A DNA stretch of 40,857 nucleotides from positions 1 through 40,857 of the forward strand of contig JAEZEU010000605.1 in the NCBI GenBank assembly GCA_023432885.1. Reading direction: 5' to 3'. Below the pieces are notes generated by a model, which was not told where the DNA came from, did not search any database, and saw nothing but the letters and a program-made list of their open reading frames with translations. Below, in pieces: positions 16,736 through 24,580 of the stretch. Made by a program: the position numbers and the translations under genes. The first letter of the stretch is position 1, and every line of letters begins with the position of its first letter. This DNA is from Pseudomonadota bacterium. Its GTDB lineage: Bacteria; Pseudomonadota; Alphaproteobacteria; Rhizobiales; Xanthobacteraceae.

Positions 16736-17521
16736 TTATGATTTGCTGACAGCGAGCGGGCGAGGGGGCTCGGGACGCGCGCCCTTGACGAAGCGCTGCA
16801 TGCCGGCGGCAGCCTCCGGGCCCAGGGCGGGCGCATGGCAGAGCTTGACCTCGAGATCGAGACCTTCCTGGATAGGCAAACCGATTGTGGCGATTGCCGC
16901 GGCGCGGTCGGCGCAGATCCCCACCTGGGAATAGTTTGCGATATGATGGGCGAGCTCCATCGAGCGCTTGAGCGCCGTGCCCGCCGGCACCACCTCCTGG
17001 GCGAGGCCCATTTGCAGCGCGCGATGGGCGTCGATCTCGATCCCAGTCTCGATCATGTAGAGCGCGTTGCCGAGGCCGACCACGCGCGGCAGACGTTGCG
17101 TCCCGCCATCGGCCAGCGAGAGACCCCAGCGCTTGTTCAGCAGGCCGAACTTCGCCCGCTCATCGACGATTCGGAAATCGCACCACACTGCAAGCTCGAC
17201 GCCGCCCGCATAGCAAAGGCCGTTGACCGCGGCGATGACGGGCTTGCCGGGGTCAAGCCGCGCAAAGCCCATGGGCCCCGCATCGTAGGTGTGACGGTGT
17301 TCGAATAATTCCTTCATGCCCTTCAAGTTCGCGCCAGCACAGAAGGTTCGATCGCCGGCGCCGGTCACTACCAGCACCTTGGATCCCGCATTGTTGCCGA
17401 AGGCGATGATGGCATCGGCCAGCTCCATCGCCAGTTCATCGTCCACATTGTTGTGAACCTTCTCACGATTGAGTGTCAGCAGCGTCACTTCGCCATGTTG
17501 TTCGCTCAGCAGCTTGGACAT
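16736..17521 (-). CDS. Enoyl-CoA hydratase/isomerase-family protein (crotonase fold)
   Basis: The 261 residues show the crotonase fold: LLTLNREKVHNNVDDEL, the first oxyanion-hole motif AGANLKGM, the second CYAGGVELAVWCD, and GGTQRLPRVVG. By alignment from memory to rat mitochondrial hydratase, the two catalytic glutamates are replaced (Glu144 by Asn in LLNKRWG, Glu164 by Tyr in ALYMIETG). It may therefore be an isomerase, hydrolase, lyase or dehalogenase-like member rather than a true hydratase. It is translated just upstream of the CoA ligase and lies 20 bp behind a TetR-type operator, so it probably acts on the thioester that the ligase makes. Confidence 0.88.
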   Translation of the reverse strand: MSKLLSEQHGEVTLLTLNREKVHNNVDDELAMELADAIIAFGNNAGSKVLVVTGAGDRTFCAGANLKGMKELFEHRHTYDAGPMGFARLDPGKPVIAAVNGLCYAGGVELAVWCDFRIVDERAKFGLLNKRWGLSLADGGTQRLPRVVGLGNALYMIETGIEIDAHRALQMGLAQEVVPAGTALKRSMELAHHIANYSQVGICADRAAAIATIGLPIQEGLDLEVKLCHAPALGPEAAAGMQRFVKGARPEPPRPLAVSKS

Positions 17522-17540
17522 CGTTCACCTCGCGGTTCTG

Positions 17541-17555
17541 TGTAACAGTGTTATG
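17541..17555. promoter_or_regulatory. TetR-type operator upstream of the crotonase-ligase pair
   Basis: TGTAACAGTGTTATG carries the palindromic core TAACAGTGTTA, identical to the cores at 18734 and 20527, with weaker outer bases. It lies 20 bp before the crotonase start codon (17521, minus strand), in the gap behind the next gene. Confidence 0.65.
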
Positions 17556-17596
17556 GTCAGCCGTATGCGTGTTTGCACACGCCACTGCGGCGATAT

Positions 17597-18712
17597 TCAG
17601 AAATTGTAGGGCTTGTATTTGCCGAATACGTGGTGCTCGAAATGCGCCATGCCGCGCGCGCCGCCGGCCGCGGTCACCTCGCAGGGAAACTCGGTCGGCC
17701 CGAGCCGCTTGTTTTCGGAAAGCGACAGCAGGCCAGTCTTGCCCAGCTCCGCCGCCGACGGATATCGGTCGACTTCCACCACCGGACCGACGCCGCGATA
17801 CATTCCGGCGCTGCCGCCGTCACGCCAGCCGCCGTAATAGCCGAGGCCCTGAACGTCGGCGGGCGTTCCGGCCGCCTTCATGACGTAGTCGTGCCAGTTG
17901 CCGGCGGTATCGCGAAGGGAGAATTCGCCGCCGACCACGTTTTTGGTGCCGGGCGCGTAGCGCAGGCGATGCTTGCATGCGGTCAGTTTGAGTTGCGTTC
18001 CGTCTGGTCTGTCCAGACGACCCTCGAAATCGAGCGGATTGCCGTCTTCGTCCTCGTGGGTATTGAAGAAGCCGGAGTGGTCGGTGAGCGACAGCTGGCA
18101 CCAGATTCGGAAACGCCGGTGGTCGATCTCGTCCTCATCACGGGCTATGCCACCGTGCTTGGTCTGGGGACCCATGCCCGAGCGTACGCCCCAGGAATGG
18201 TCGCGGATCGCCATCCAGTTCTCGATGGCCGCGCTTTCGCCGTCGCACGTCACCGTTCCGTTCGCGCTGCAGACCTGGGTGTAGCGGACCATGTCGTGGA
18301 TGAGGGCGCCGTGCTTGCGGAACTGATAGGGCGCCTCGAGGAAGGGATCGGCTAGCGCATTCAGGGTCAGCTCGAATTCGAACGGACCCTCGTTTTTCAC
18401 CAACCGGATCGCGACTTTGCGCATCGGCTCCAGCACCTCGATCGAGAGCGGCCCGACGGCGAGTTCGGCCGAATTCGGACGCAGCGCCCGCGAGGTTCGC
18501 AGCACGCGCTGCTCGCCGCGGCGGGCGATGCCGGCGAAGCCGTCCATGACGTTCATGTTCGGATGCAGCCGGATGCCGCTGACAATGTACCAGTCGGCGC
18601 CGATGACAGCGCAGAAATAGCCATCGTTGAAATGCACGTCCGACGTCGCCGGAATATTGAAGGGCGTCGGATGCTGATGGAACGGATACTCGTCGAACTT
18701 GCTCAGCCTCAC
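17597..18712 (-). CDS. AttH/CrtC-like lipocalin-fold protein (DUF7064/DUF7065 type), function unknown
   Basis: The 371-residue protein is soluble, with no signal peptide or membrane segment. It resembles the paired lipocalin-like barrel proteins related to AttH and hydroxyneurosporene synthase. Recognisable parts are DGYFCAVIGADWYIVSG near the N-terminus, the conserved-looking RDHSWGVRSGMGPQ at about residue 172 and HRRFRIWCQLSLTDHSGFF in the middle. In such proteins the RDHSWG motif is a landmark of the second domain. The family often accompanies CoA ligases and APH-type kinases in catabolic loci, but no reaction is established that I can cite. It has its own TetR-type operator 22 bp upstream (18734-18748). 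The family name is recalled from memory and should be confirmed. Confidence 0.7.
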   Translation of the reverse strand: MRLSKFDEYPFHQHPTPFNIPATSDVHFNDGYFCAVIGADWYIVSGIRLHPNMNVMDGFAGIARRGEQRVLRTSRALRPNSAELAVGPLSIEVLEPMRKVAIRLVKNEGPFEFELTLNALADPFLEAPYQFRKHGALIHDMVRYTQVCSANGTVTCDGESAAIENWMAIRDHSWGVRSGMGPQTKHGGIARDEDEIDHRRFRIWCQLSLTDHSGFFNTHEDEDGNPLDFEGRLDRPDGTQLKLTACKHRLRYAPGTKNVVGGEFSLRDTAGNWHDYVMKAAGTPADVQGLGYYGGWRDGGSAGMYRGVGPVVEVDRYPSAAELGKTGLLSLSENKRLGPTEFPCEVTAAGGARGMAHFEHHVFGKYKPYNF

Positions 18713-18733
18713 GAGCGCCTCGCTTCAGTACAA

Positions 18734-18748
18734 AATAACAGTGTTATC
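18734..18748. promoter_or_regulatory. TetR-type operator upstream of the AttH/CrtC-like gene
   Basis: AATAACAGTGTTATC matches the site at 20527 in 14 of 15 bases. It lies between the TetR gene's stop codon and the start of the downstream gene, 22 bp before that start (18712, minus strand). Confidence 0.75.
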
Positions 18749-18769
18749 TTGCGCAATGGGGCCGTTAAG

Positions 18770-19402
18770 TCAAGCGCTCCCGGCCCGCGATAGCCGCTGC
18801 ACGGATTGGGCGATGAAATGATCGAGGATGGACCGGGCATCGATGCCGAACACCCGGGTCCGCTTGGTGTGATAGAGCGTCAACAGACCGAACAGCATCG
18901 CAAAATGAACGCCGACTTCCACCTCCGCGTCGCGTTCATTGAATCCGGCGATCTCGCGCAGCAGCGTGCTGTAGATCGCGAGGATAGACTTGAGCTGGGA
19001 GTTTAGCTGGGCGTCGAGCTCGCGGGTCAGGCCCTGCGGCTTCAGGCCGTTAAAGAGATACAGTGCCAGCGACAGGTCATTTGGCCGCTCCGCGTACCAG
19101 GTGAAGTGCGAGACGAGCGCGGCTTCGAAGCGCTTCTCCGGTGTCCTCGCGGCCTCGATGTCGGCAACGAGCGCCCGCCGCCAGCTCTCCAGCGATCGCG
19201 ACAGCACCTCGGCGTAAATCTCCTCCTTGCCCTTGAAATAGGGGTAGATCGCGCCCGTTGTGCATTTGGCGGCCGTGGCGATCATCCGGATCGAAGCGCC
19301 TTCCAGTCCCTTTTTCTCGAATACCTTGCGGGCAGCCCGCAGAACCGCTTCGCGGCGCGTGGTGCGCAGGAGATCCTCGTCGGCCTCGCTTCTTGCCATC
19401 AT
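18770..19402 (-). CDS. TetR-family transcriptional regulator
   Basis: The 210-residue protein has an N-terminal TetR helix-turn-helix (about residues 15-60): REAVLRAARKVFEKKGLEG, then IRMIATAAKCTTGAIYPYFKGKEEIYAEVL. A helical ligand-binding domain follows. I chose the start at 19402 (MMARSEADED); a longer frame extends upstream but has no TetR similarity. It lies downstream of the phosphotransferase gene on the same strand, so it is probably transcribed from the operator-bearing promoter at 20527 and autoregulated. I infer that it binds the five AATAAC-N3-GTTATT palindromes in 13.6-20.6 kb and is released by the pathway substrate or its CoA ester. Confidence 0.9.
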   Translation of the reverse strand: MMARSEADEDLLRTTRREAVLRAARKVFEKKGLEGASIRMIATAAKCTTGAIYPYFKGKEEIYAEVLSRSLESWRRALVADIEAARTPEKRFEAALVSHFTWYAERPNDLSLALYLFNGLKPQGLTRELDAQLNSQLKSILAIYSTLLREIAGFNERDAEVEVGVHFAMLFGLLTLYHTKRTRVFGIDARSILDHFIAQSVQRLSRAGSA

Positions 19403-19488
19403 CGTCCTCGAAATGGGTCGTCGCGTTCTGATTCGGGGCGCAGAACGATATATATCGATCCGGTGGCCCAAGCACCAATTGCGTCGTG

Positions 19489-20502
19489 TCATTCGCGGGC
19501 CAGCAGATCGCGCGCTCTCTCCACCATTGGAATAAACGAACGCGCAAAGACGTTCCAGGCCGGGTTCGGGCGCTTGCCGCTGCGGTGGAGCTCGAAATAG
19601 TAGCCGGTCAGGCAAGCCAGCCGGTAGGCCGCGAGCGCCCGGTACCATCCAATTCGCGATACATCCGCGCCGCTGTGCTGTGCATAGCGCGCGATCATCA
19701 TCTCGGCCGGAGGGGCCCAGTCGAGCCCGCCGCGATCGGCAGTCCAGCTCGCCGGGTCGAAGATCATGCATAGCCAGCCGAGATCGAGCAGCGAGGGTCC
19801 GAGTGAGGTGCCTTCCCAGTCGACGATTCCGGTCAGGCGATGGCCGTCGCTTAGCCAGTTGTTCGAATAATAGTCGCCGTGCACAAGGCCGATGGCCTCA
19901 TCCCCGGGCGCGCGCGAACGAAGTGCCTCGGCCAGCGAGAGGCCGGCCGAAATCCAGGCTTCATCGGAAGATTTCCGCAGCACCGGAATCCAGTGTTCGA
20001 TCTCCGCCAGCGGCGGACGCGGTCTGTCCCAATTCTTCAGCAGGGCCGTCGCATCGATCGCATGGATTTGAGCGAGCCGCTCGACGGCATCGAAGAATAT
20101 TTCGCCGGCGTTCGGAAGAGCGACGTTCTGGACAAAGATGTCCGGGAATGTCGAGCCCGGCAGGCGCCTGGTGATTAGGAAGGGAGAGCCGAACAACCGG
20201 GAGTCGTTGGACCAAGCAACGGGAACGGGTGCCGGCACCTGATTGGCATTAAGCATCGTCAGAAGCGGAACCTGTCTAAGCAGATCGAAATTGCTCCGCG
20301 CCGGCACGCCCGGCGGCAGTGCCTTCAAGACGTAGGCTGCCTGCCCTTCCAGGCTCTCGAGATCGAAGCCCACAGTGACGCCAGAATGCCCGCCGAGTGA
20401 ACGTACATTGTCCACCCGTGCCGTGTGCCCGGCATGCTCCCTGGCCCATGCGGCCAGTGCCGCCGTCATGCGGCAAATGAGCTCTGCGTTTGCGCTCGCC
20501 AT
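19489..20502 (-). CDS. APH-fold phosphotransferase family protein
   Basis: The 337-residue protein has the aminoglycoside-phosphotransferase/choline-kinase fold. It shows a glycine-rich start RSLGGHSGVTVGFDL, the lysine in YVLKALPPG, the catalytic loop GLVHGDYYSNNWL (HGDxxxxN) and the metal-binding IVDWEGTSLGPSLLDLGWL. Close relatives are the ACAD10/11 N-terminal kinase domains, which phosphorylate 4-hydroxyacyl-CoA during catabolism; in bacteria such genes also accompany acyl-CoA pathways. It is not likely to be an antibiotic-resistance gene in this context. It is transcribed divergently from the CoA ligase at 20579, with the TetR-type operator between them, and the TetR gene follows it. Confidence 0.88.
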   Translation of the reverse strand: MASANAELICRMTAALAAWAREHAGHTARVDNVRSLGGHSGVTVGFDLESLEGQAAYVLKALPPGVPARSNFDLLRQVPLLTMLNANQVPAPVPVAWSNDSRLFGSPFLITRRLPGSTFPDIFVQNVALPNAGEIFFDAVERLAQIHAIDATALLKNWDRPRPPLAEIEHWIPVLRKSSDEAWISAGLSLAEALRSRAPGDEAIGLVHGDYYSNNWLSDGHRLTGIVDWEGTSLGPSLLDLGWLCMIFDPASWTADRGGLDWAPPAEMMIARYAQHSGADVSRIGWYRALAAYRLACLTGYYFELHRSGKRPNPAWNVFARSFIPMVERARDLLARE

Positions 20503-20526
20503 GAATTATCACCTTGCAGACAGTCG

Positions 20527-20541
20527 AATAACAGTGTTATT
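20527..20541. promoter_or_regulatory. TetR-type operator in the divergent intergenic region
   Basis: AATAACAGTGTTATT is a perfect palindrome apart from its central AGT. It lies 25 bp before the phosphotransferase start (minus) and 38 bp before the CoA-ligase start (plus). A possible plus-strand promoter, TTGCAG (20514-20519), 17 bp, then TTATTG, would overlap it, so one bound repressor could silence both directions. Confidence 0.8.
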
Positions 20542-20578
20542 GCACAAATGGATTAGCGACAAAAGCCGGAAACCAGGG

Positions 20579-22204
20579 ATGGTGGTGCCATCAGTGCAAG
20601 AGAGCTTGTCTGTCCCAGCGCACGGGGAGCATTGCTGGCACCGGCTGTACGATGCAGGGGTTCCGCTGCTGCCGCAGCCGCGCTATCGCACGGTGACGGC
20701 GGCGTTCCGCGCGGCCTGTGACGAGCGGCCGGATCATCCGCTAGTCTGGTATCGCGGCAAAGTCATCACGATCGCCGAGGCCGATGTCCTGAGCGACACG
20801 CTCGCCGCCGAACTTCTCGAGGCAGGATTTTCGCGTGGCGATCGGCTGGCGATCTATCTGCAGAACACGCCCCATTTCGTGCTCGGCGCGCTTGCCGCGT
20901 GGAAGCTCGGCGGCATCGTCGTCACCGTCAATCCCATGTACCGCTCGCGCGAGCTGCGCGAAGTCCTCATCGACAGCGCGCCGAAGGTGTTGTTGTGCCA
21001 GACCAATTCCGATCTGGAAGATGTGCGCAACCTCGCTGCCGAAGCTGGCATTTCGCGGGTGATCGACGGCGCGGCCGATCCGGAAGCCGGCGACGGCTGG
21101 AGTGCGCTCCGTCCCCCCGCTGTCAAGCCTTCTTTCCGTACGGCCGAACCCGAAGATATCGCGACGCTGATCTACACCTCCGGCACCACTGGTCCGCTCA
21201 AGGCGGTCGCGAGCACACATGCCAACGTGATGCAGGGCGTCGAGGTCTACCGGACCTGGGCATCGCTGACGCCGAATGACACCATCATAGCGATTGCGCC
21301 CCTGGTGCACGTGACGGGCATGGTGGGCTATCTCGCTCCAGCGCTCACCCTGCCGGTCCCGCTCGTGCTCACCTACCGCTTCTCACCGGCCGCGTTTGCC
21401 GCCGCGGTCCGGGAGCACCGCGCGACCTTCACGATCGGCCCGACCACGGCCTTCATTGCGCTCACCGAAGCAGACGCCGTCAGCGCCGGCGACCTGCGGA
21501 CGCTCAGCAAGTGCTACTCCGGCGGCGCGCCGATTCCGGCCACGGTGGTCGAGCGCTTCGCGGCGAAGTTCGGCCACAACATCCACGGCATCTACGGCCT
21601 GACCGAAGCCACCGGACCCACCCATATCGTTCCGCGCAATCGCAAGGCGCCGATCGACGACGCCACCGGCGCGCTTTCCGTGGGGATCCCGGTGTCGGGG
21701 ATGGACTGCGAGATTGTCGGCGAAAACGGCGAGACGCTGGACGCCGGCCAGCCCGGCGAGCTGCTGCTGCGCGGCAGCCAGGTCGCCGCTTCCTACTGGC
21801 AACGTCCCGACGAGAGCGCCCTGACGTTCACGCCGCGCGGTCTGCGCACCGGGGATGTCTGTTTCCGCGACCGGGAAGGATGGTTCTACGTCATCGATCG
21901 CATCAAGGATCAGATCAATGCCTCCGGCTTCAAGGTCTGGCCCCGCGAAGTGGAGGATATGCTGTACGAGCATTCCGCCGTCGCCGAGTGCGCGGTGATT
22001 GGTATCCCGGACGAATACAGGGGAGAAACCGTGCGCGCCTATGTCGTCCTGCGCGCGGGCCGGCAGACCACCGCGCAGGAGCTGGCGGAGTTCTGCCGCG
22101 AGCGCCTTGCGGCCTACAAGGTGCCGCGCTCGATTATCTTCATGGAGCAATTGCCGAAGACGGCGAGCGGCAAGATTCTCCGGCGCGAGCTCAAGCTGAT
22201 CTGA
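20579..22204 (+). CDS. AMP-dependent acyl-CoA ligase (second copy in locus, divergent from the first)
   Basis: The 541-residue class I adenylate-forming enzyme has TLIYTSGTTGPLKAVAS as its A3 loop (the usual RPKG is PLKA, keeping the lysine), KCYSGGAPIPATVVE, A5 GIYGLTEATGPTH, A7 GLRTGDVCFRDREGWFYVIDR, hinge KDQINASGFKVWPREVED and the A10 lysine in KTASGKILRREL. It makes acyl-CoA from a carboxylic acid. The ATG at 20579 lies just beyond the operator; longer upstream frames run through the promoter and the opposite gene, so I reject them. A crotonase gene follows 23 bp downstream. Sequence differs clearly from the ligase at 15120, so the two probably act on different acids or stages. Confidence 0.9.
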   Translation: MVVPSVQESLSVPAHGEHCWHRLYDAGVPLLPQPRYRTVTAAFRAACDERPDHPLVWYRGKVITIAEADVLSDTLAAELLEAGFSRGDRLAIYLQNTPHFVLGALAAWKLGGIVVTVNPMYRSRELREVLIDSAPKVLLCQTNSDLEDVRNLAAEAGISRVIDGAADPEAGDGWSALRPPAVKPSFRTAEPEDIATLIYTSGTTGPLKAVASTHANVMQGVEVYRTWASLTPNDTIIAIAPLVHVTGMVGYLAPALTLPVPLVLTYRFSPAAFAAAVREHRATFTIGPTTAFIALTEADAVSAGDLRTLSKCYSGGAPIPATVVERFAAKFGHNIHGIYGLTEATGPTHIVPRNRKAPIDDATGALSVGIPVSGMDCEIVGENGETLDAGQPGELLLRGSQVAASYWQRPDESALTFTPRGLRTGDVCFRDREGWFYVIDRIKDQINASGFKVWPREVEDMLYEHSAVAECAVIGIPDEYRGETVRAYVVLRAGRQTTAQELAEFCRERLAAYKVPRSIIFMEQLPKTASGKILRRELKLI

Positions 22205-22227
22205 TTTCCCGTCATCGAGGAACAAGC

Positions 22228-23145
22228 ATGTACGAAGCTATTCATTACGAGGTCGAGAACGCCACGGCGCTCATCACGCTCGACCGTCCCGACGATCTCA
22301 ACACCATCGTTCCGCCGATGCTCGACGAGCTCGAGTCGGCCGTGCACAAGGCGACCCGCGACGCCGCCGTGAAGGTCATCATCCTGCAGGGCGCCGGCAA
22401 GGCGTTCTGCGCCGGCTTCAATTTTTCCGGCGGCTTCCATCAGTGGGACAAGGACATCGCGACCGACGACCAGTGGGACGCCGGCAAGGACATGGTGATG
22501 GTCACCCATCAGCAGCTCGGCTGGGTGCCGCGCTTCATGTCGCTGTGGCGTACGCCCAAGCCTGTGATCGCCCAGGTTCACGGTTGGTGCGTCGGCGGCG
22601 GCAGCGAGATGGCGCTGTGCGCCGATATCGTGATCGCCTCCGAGGACGCCGTGATCGGCACGCCCTATTCGCGGATGTGGGGATGCCATCACGCCGGCAT
22701 GTGGGTGCATCGGCTGGGTCTTGCCAAGGCCAAGGAGCTGGCGCTGACCGGCCGCGCCTTGTCCGGCAAGGAAGCAGCTGAGATCAGCCTGATCAACAAG
22801 GCCGTGCCTTTCTCAGAGCTTCAGAAGGAGACGCGCGCGCTGGCCGCCCAACTTGCGACCATTCCGATGTCGCAACTGGCGGCGATGAAGCTCGTGGTTA
22901 ATCAGGCGTACGAGAACATGGGCCTGCAATCGACCCAGCTGCTCGGTTCGGTCATGGACAGCATGCTGCGCAACACCCCCGAGGCTCTGGAGTTTATTCG
23001 TATCGCGCAGGAGCGGGGAGTCGGCGCGGCCGTTGCGCAGCGGGATGGGCCCTTCGCCGACTACAGCCAAGCGCCCAAATCTGCGAAGCCCGATCCGCGG
23101 CATGTGATCTACGCGGGTAAGGCGCGGCAAATGCTGCCCGGATAG
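22228..23145 (+). CDS. Enoyl-CoA hydratase/isomerase-family protein (crotonase fold)
   Basis: The 305-residue crotonase starts at an ATG with GAGGAA upstream. It shows ALITLDRPDDLNTI, oxyanion motif CAGFNFSGG, second motif GWCVGGGSEMALCADIVIA, and ELALTGRALSGKEA. Aligned from memory to rat hydratase, Glu164 is retained (KELALTG) while Glu144 is Tyr, as in several isomerase-like members. An insert around residues 70-95 (FHQWDKDIATDDQWDAGK) makes it longer than the usual 260 residues. It is co-transcribed with the CoA ligase and so probably acts on that product or a derivative. The exact reaction is open. Confidence 0.88.
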   Translation: MYEAIHYEVENATALITLDRPDDLNTIVPPMLDELESAVHKATRDAAVKVIILQGAGKAFCAGFNFSGGFHQWDKDIATDDQWDAGKDMVMVTHQQLGWVPRFMSLWRTPKPVIAQVHGWCVGGGSEMALCADIVIASEDAVIGTPYSRMWGCHHAGMWVHRLGLAKAKELALTGRALSGKEAAEISLINKAVPFSELQKETRALAAQLATIPMSQLAAMKLVVNQAYENMGLQSTQLLGSVMDSMLRNTPEALEFIRIAQERGVGAAVAQRDGPFADYSQAPKSAKPDPRHVIYAGKARQMLPG

Positions 23146-23653
23146 GCGCCGGCTGCAGCGGGCGCTGGACGTTGGAGGGAGGCATTTTCGTTTGAATTGC
23201 CGCATTTGAGATCTCGAAAGTCTGGCTGTTCACGACGAATGAACCCTTGTGCTTGCGTTCGAGCGCCAATCGGGCTGCCCGCCAGATCGATCAGCCCTGC
23301 GGAGAAGTTGTCAGAGGAACGGCGGACCGGACCAGGATTCCGTCACCCAGACATTTCAATTAGCCCAACCGTCTCGATTTCCTTCGGAAATGCGGTGGAG
23401 CCTATGAGGCAAAGCTCAACAACGCGGATCCCAATGATGATAGCGGTCGTGTCTTGTCAGCACACAACGCTTCGTTCGAGGGGCAAGCAGCGTGAACGGC
23501 TTGATCGGCACGGTTCGTACAAGCCGAGGAATTTCCGGTGATCACGATCTTCATGCCGCTCACGTAGAACGGGCGTCCGAGTTCAAGGCCATCCGGCAGA
23601 GCCGCAGGGTGAAGACGCAAACCGGCCCGCTTGCTGCCATCGCTATCCGGGGA
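23146..23653. other. Intergenic stretch, no gene recognised
   Basis: About 500 bases between the second crotonase and the convergent response-regulator gene. Only short unrelated frames are present in all six frames, with no ribosome-binding site or family resemblance. It may hold decayed coding sequence. Confidence 0.5.
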
Positions 23654-24580
23654 TCACGTCTTTCGGTTCTTGGCGTTCACCGCGATTGCCGCGGCGGCTG
23701 TACGGTTTTCAACGCCGAGCTTCGAATAGATCTGTTCGAGATGCTTGTCGACCGTGCGAGGGGAAAGACCCAGGATTTGCGCGATGTCGCGGTTGGTCTT
23801 GCCCTTGGAGAGCCACGACAGGACCTCGCCTTCGCGCGCCGTGAGGCCGAACTCGCTTGAGAATTCAGTTGGTGTGTCGCTCGTATCCTTGGCCAGGCGG
23901 AGCAGGAATTCGTTCGGGCCAAGTTTGCCCATATACTGCAGACGAAGCGTCTCGTTACCCGGGAGCGGCGCCAGCGACTCCGCCTTGGTTCCCGCTTTGC
24001 TTTTCTGCATCTGTTCCAGCCATTGCGGCATCGGGTCCGGCAGAGCGAATTCCTCGTCGGCATTGGCAGACAGCGTCGTCGATAGCAGCTTTTGCGCCTG
24101 CGGCGTCGCCCAGAGAATGCGCCCCTGACGGTTGACCGCCAGCAGATAGCGGCCGGAGACGTCAAGAGCGGCGCGCGCGCTCTGCGTCATCCGCGCGTTG
24201 GCGAGGTGGACGCGAATACGCGCCAGCATCTCCTCAACGACGATCGGTTTGGTCACGTAATCGACGCCGCCGGCTTCCAGCCCGCGTACGATGTGCTCGG
24301 TCTCGGCAAGCCCTGTCATGAAGATGATCGGCGTGTTCGCGAGCCCGGCATCGCGCTTCAGCCGTATGCAGGTCTCGAACCCGTCCATGCCCGGCATGAC
24401 CGCATCGAGGAGCACTATATCTGGGGTGATCTGGTCGACGATGCGCATCGCCCCCGCTCCGTCGAGCGCGACCATCACGGTCATCCCGGCGCCGTCGAGC
24501 GCGTCGGTGAGCAGCCGCAGTGTCTCCGGGGAATCATCGACGACGAGTGCGACGTCGCGCTTTTTGGCTTCAGTGATCAT
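23654..24580 (-). CDS. Response regulator, REC plus LuxR-type HTH
   Basis: The 308-residue protein has an N-terminal receiver domain with VVDDSPET, the phospho-acceptor Asp in DIVLLDAVMPGMDGFE (about residue 57) and the lysine in YVTKPI. A middle segment YLLAVNRQGRILWATPQAQKLL resembles a PAS fold. The C-terminal LuxR/NarL helix-turn-helix is LTAREGEVLSWLSKGKTNRD, then LGLSPRTVDKHLEQIYSKLGV. The start codon overlaps the end of the sensor kinase gene by 11 bases, so both proteins are made together and form a cognate pair. By position it probably activates the urea/amide transporter and formamidase genes that diverge from the kinase. Confidence 0.93.
   Translation of the reverse strand: MITEAKKRDVALVVDDSPETLRLLTDALDGAGMTVMVALDGAGAMRIVDQITPDIVLLDAVMPGMDGFETCIRLKRDAGLANTPIIFMTGLAETEHIVRGLEAGGVDYVTKPIVVEEMLARIRVHLANARMTQSARAALDVSGRYLLAVNRQGRILWATPQAQKLLSTTLSANADEEFALPDPMPQWLEQMQKSKAGTKAESLAPLPGNETLRLQYMGKLGPNEFLLRLAKDTSDTPTEFSSEFGLTAREGEVLSWLSKGKTNRDIAQILGLSPRTVDKHLEQIYSKLGVENRTAAAAIAVNAKNRKT

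Noticed and set aside
19403..19771. N-terminal extension of the TetR gene by about 120 codons
   Set aside because: It overlaps the end of the phosphotransferase gene and carries no similarity; TetR proteins start a few residues before the helix-turn-helix.
19489..20502. Antibiotic-resistance phosphotransferase
   Set aside because: The APH fold is shared with metabolic kinases, and the operator-linked acyl-CoA context favours a catabolic role.
21383..22225. Open frame of 280 codons opposite the second CoA ligase
   Set aside because: It is an antisense shadow of a conserved enzyme with no motif of its own.
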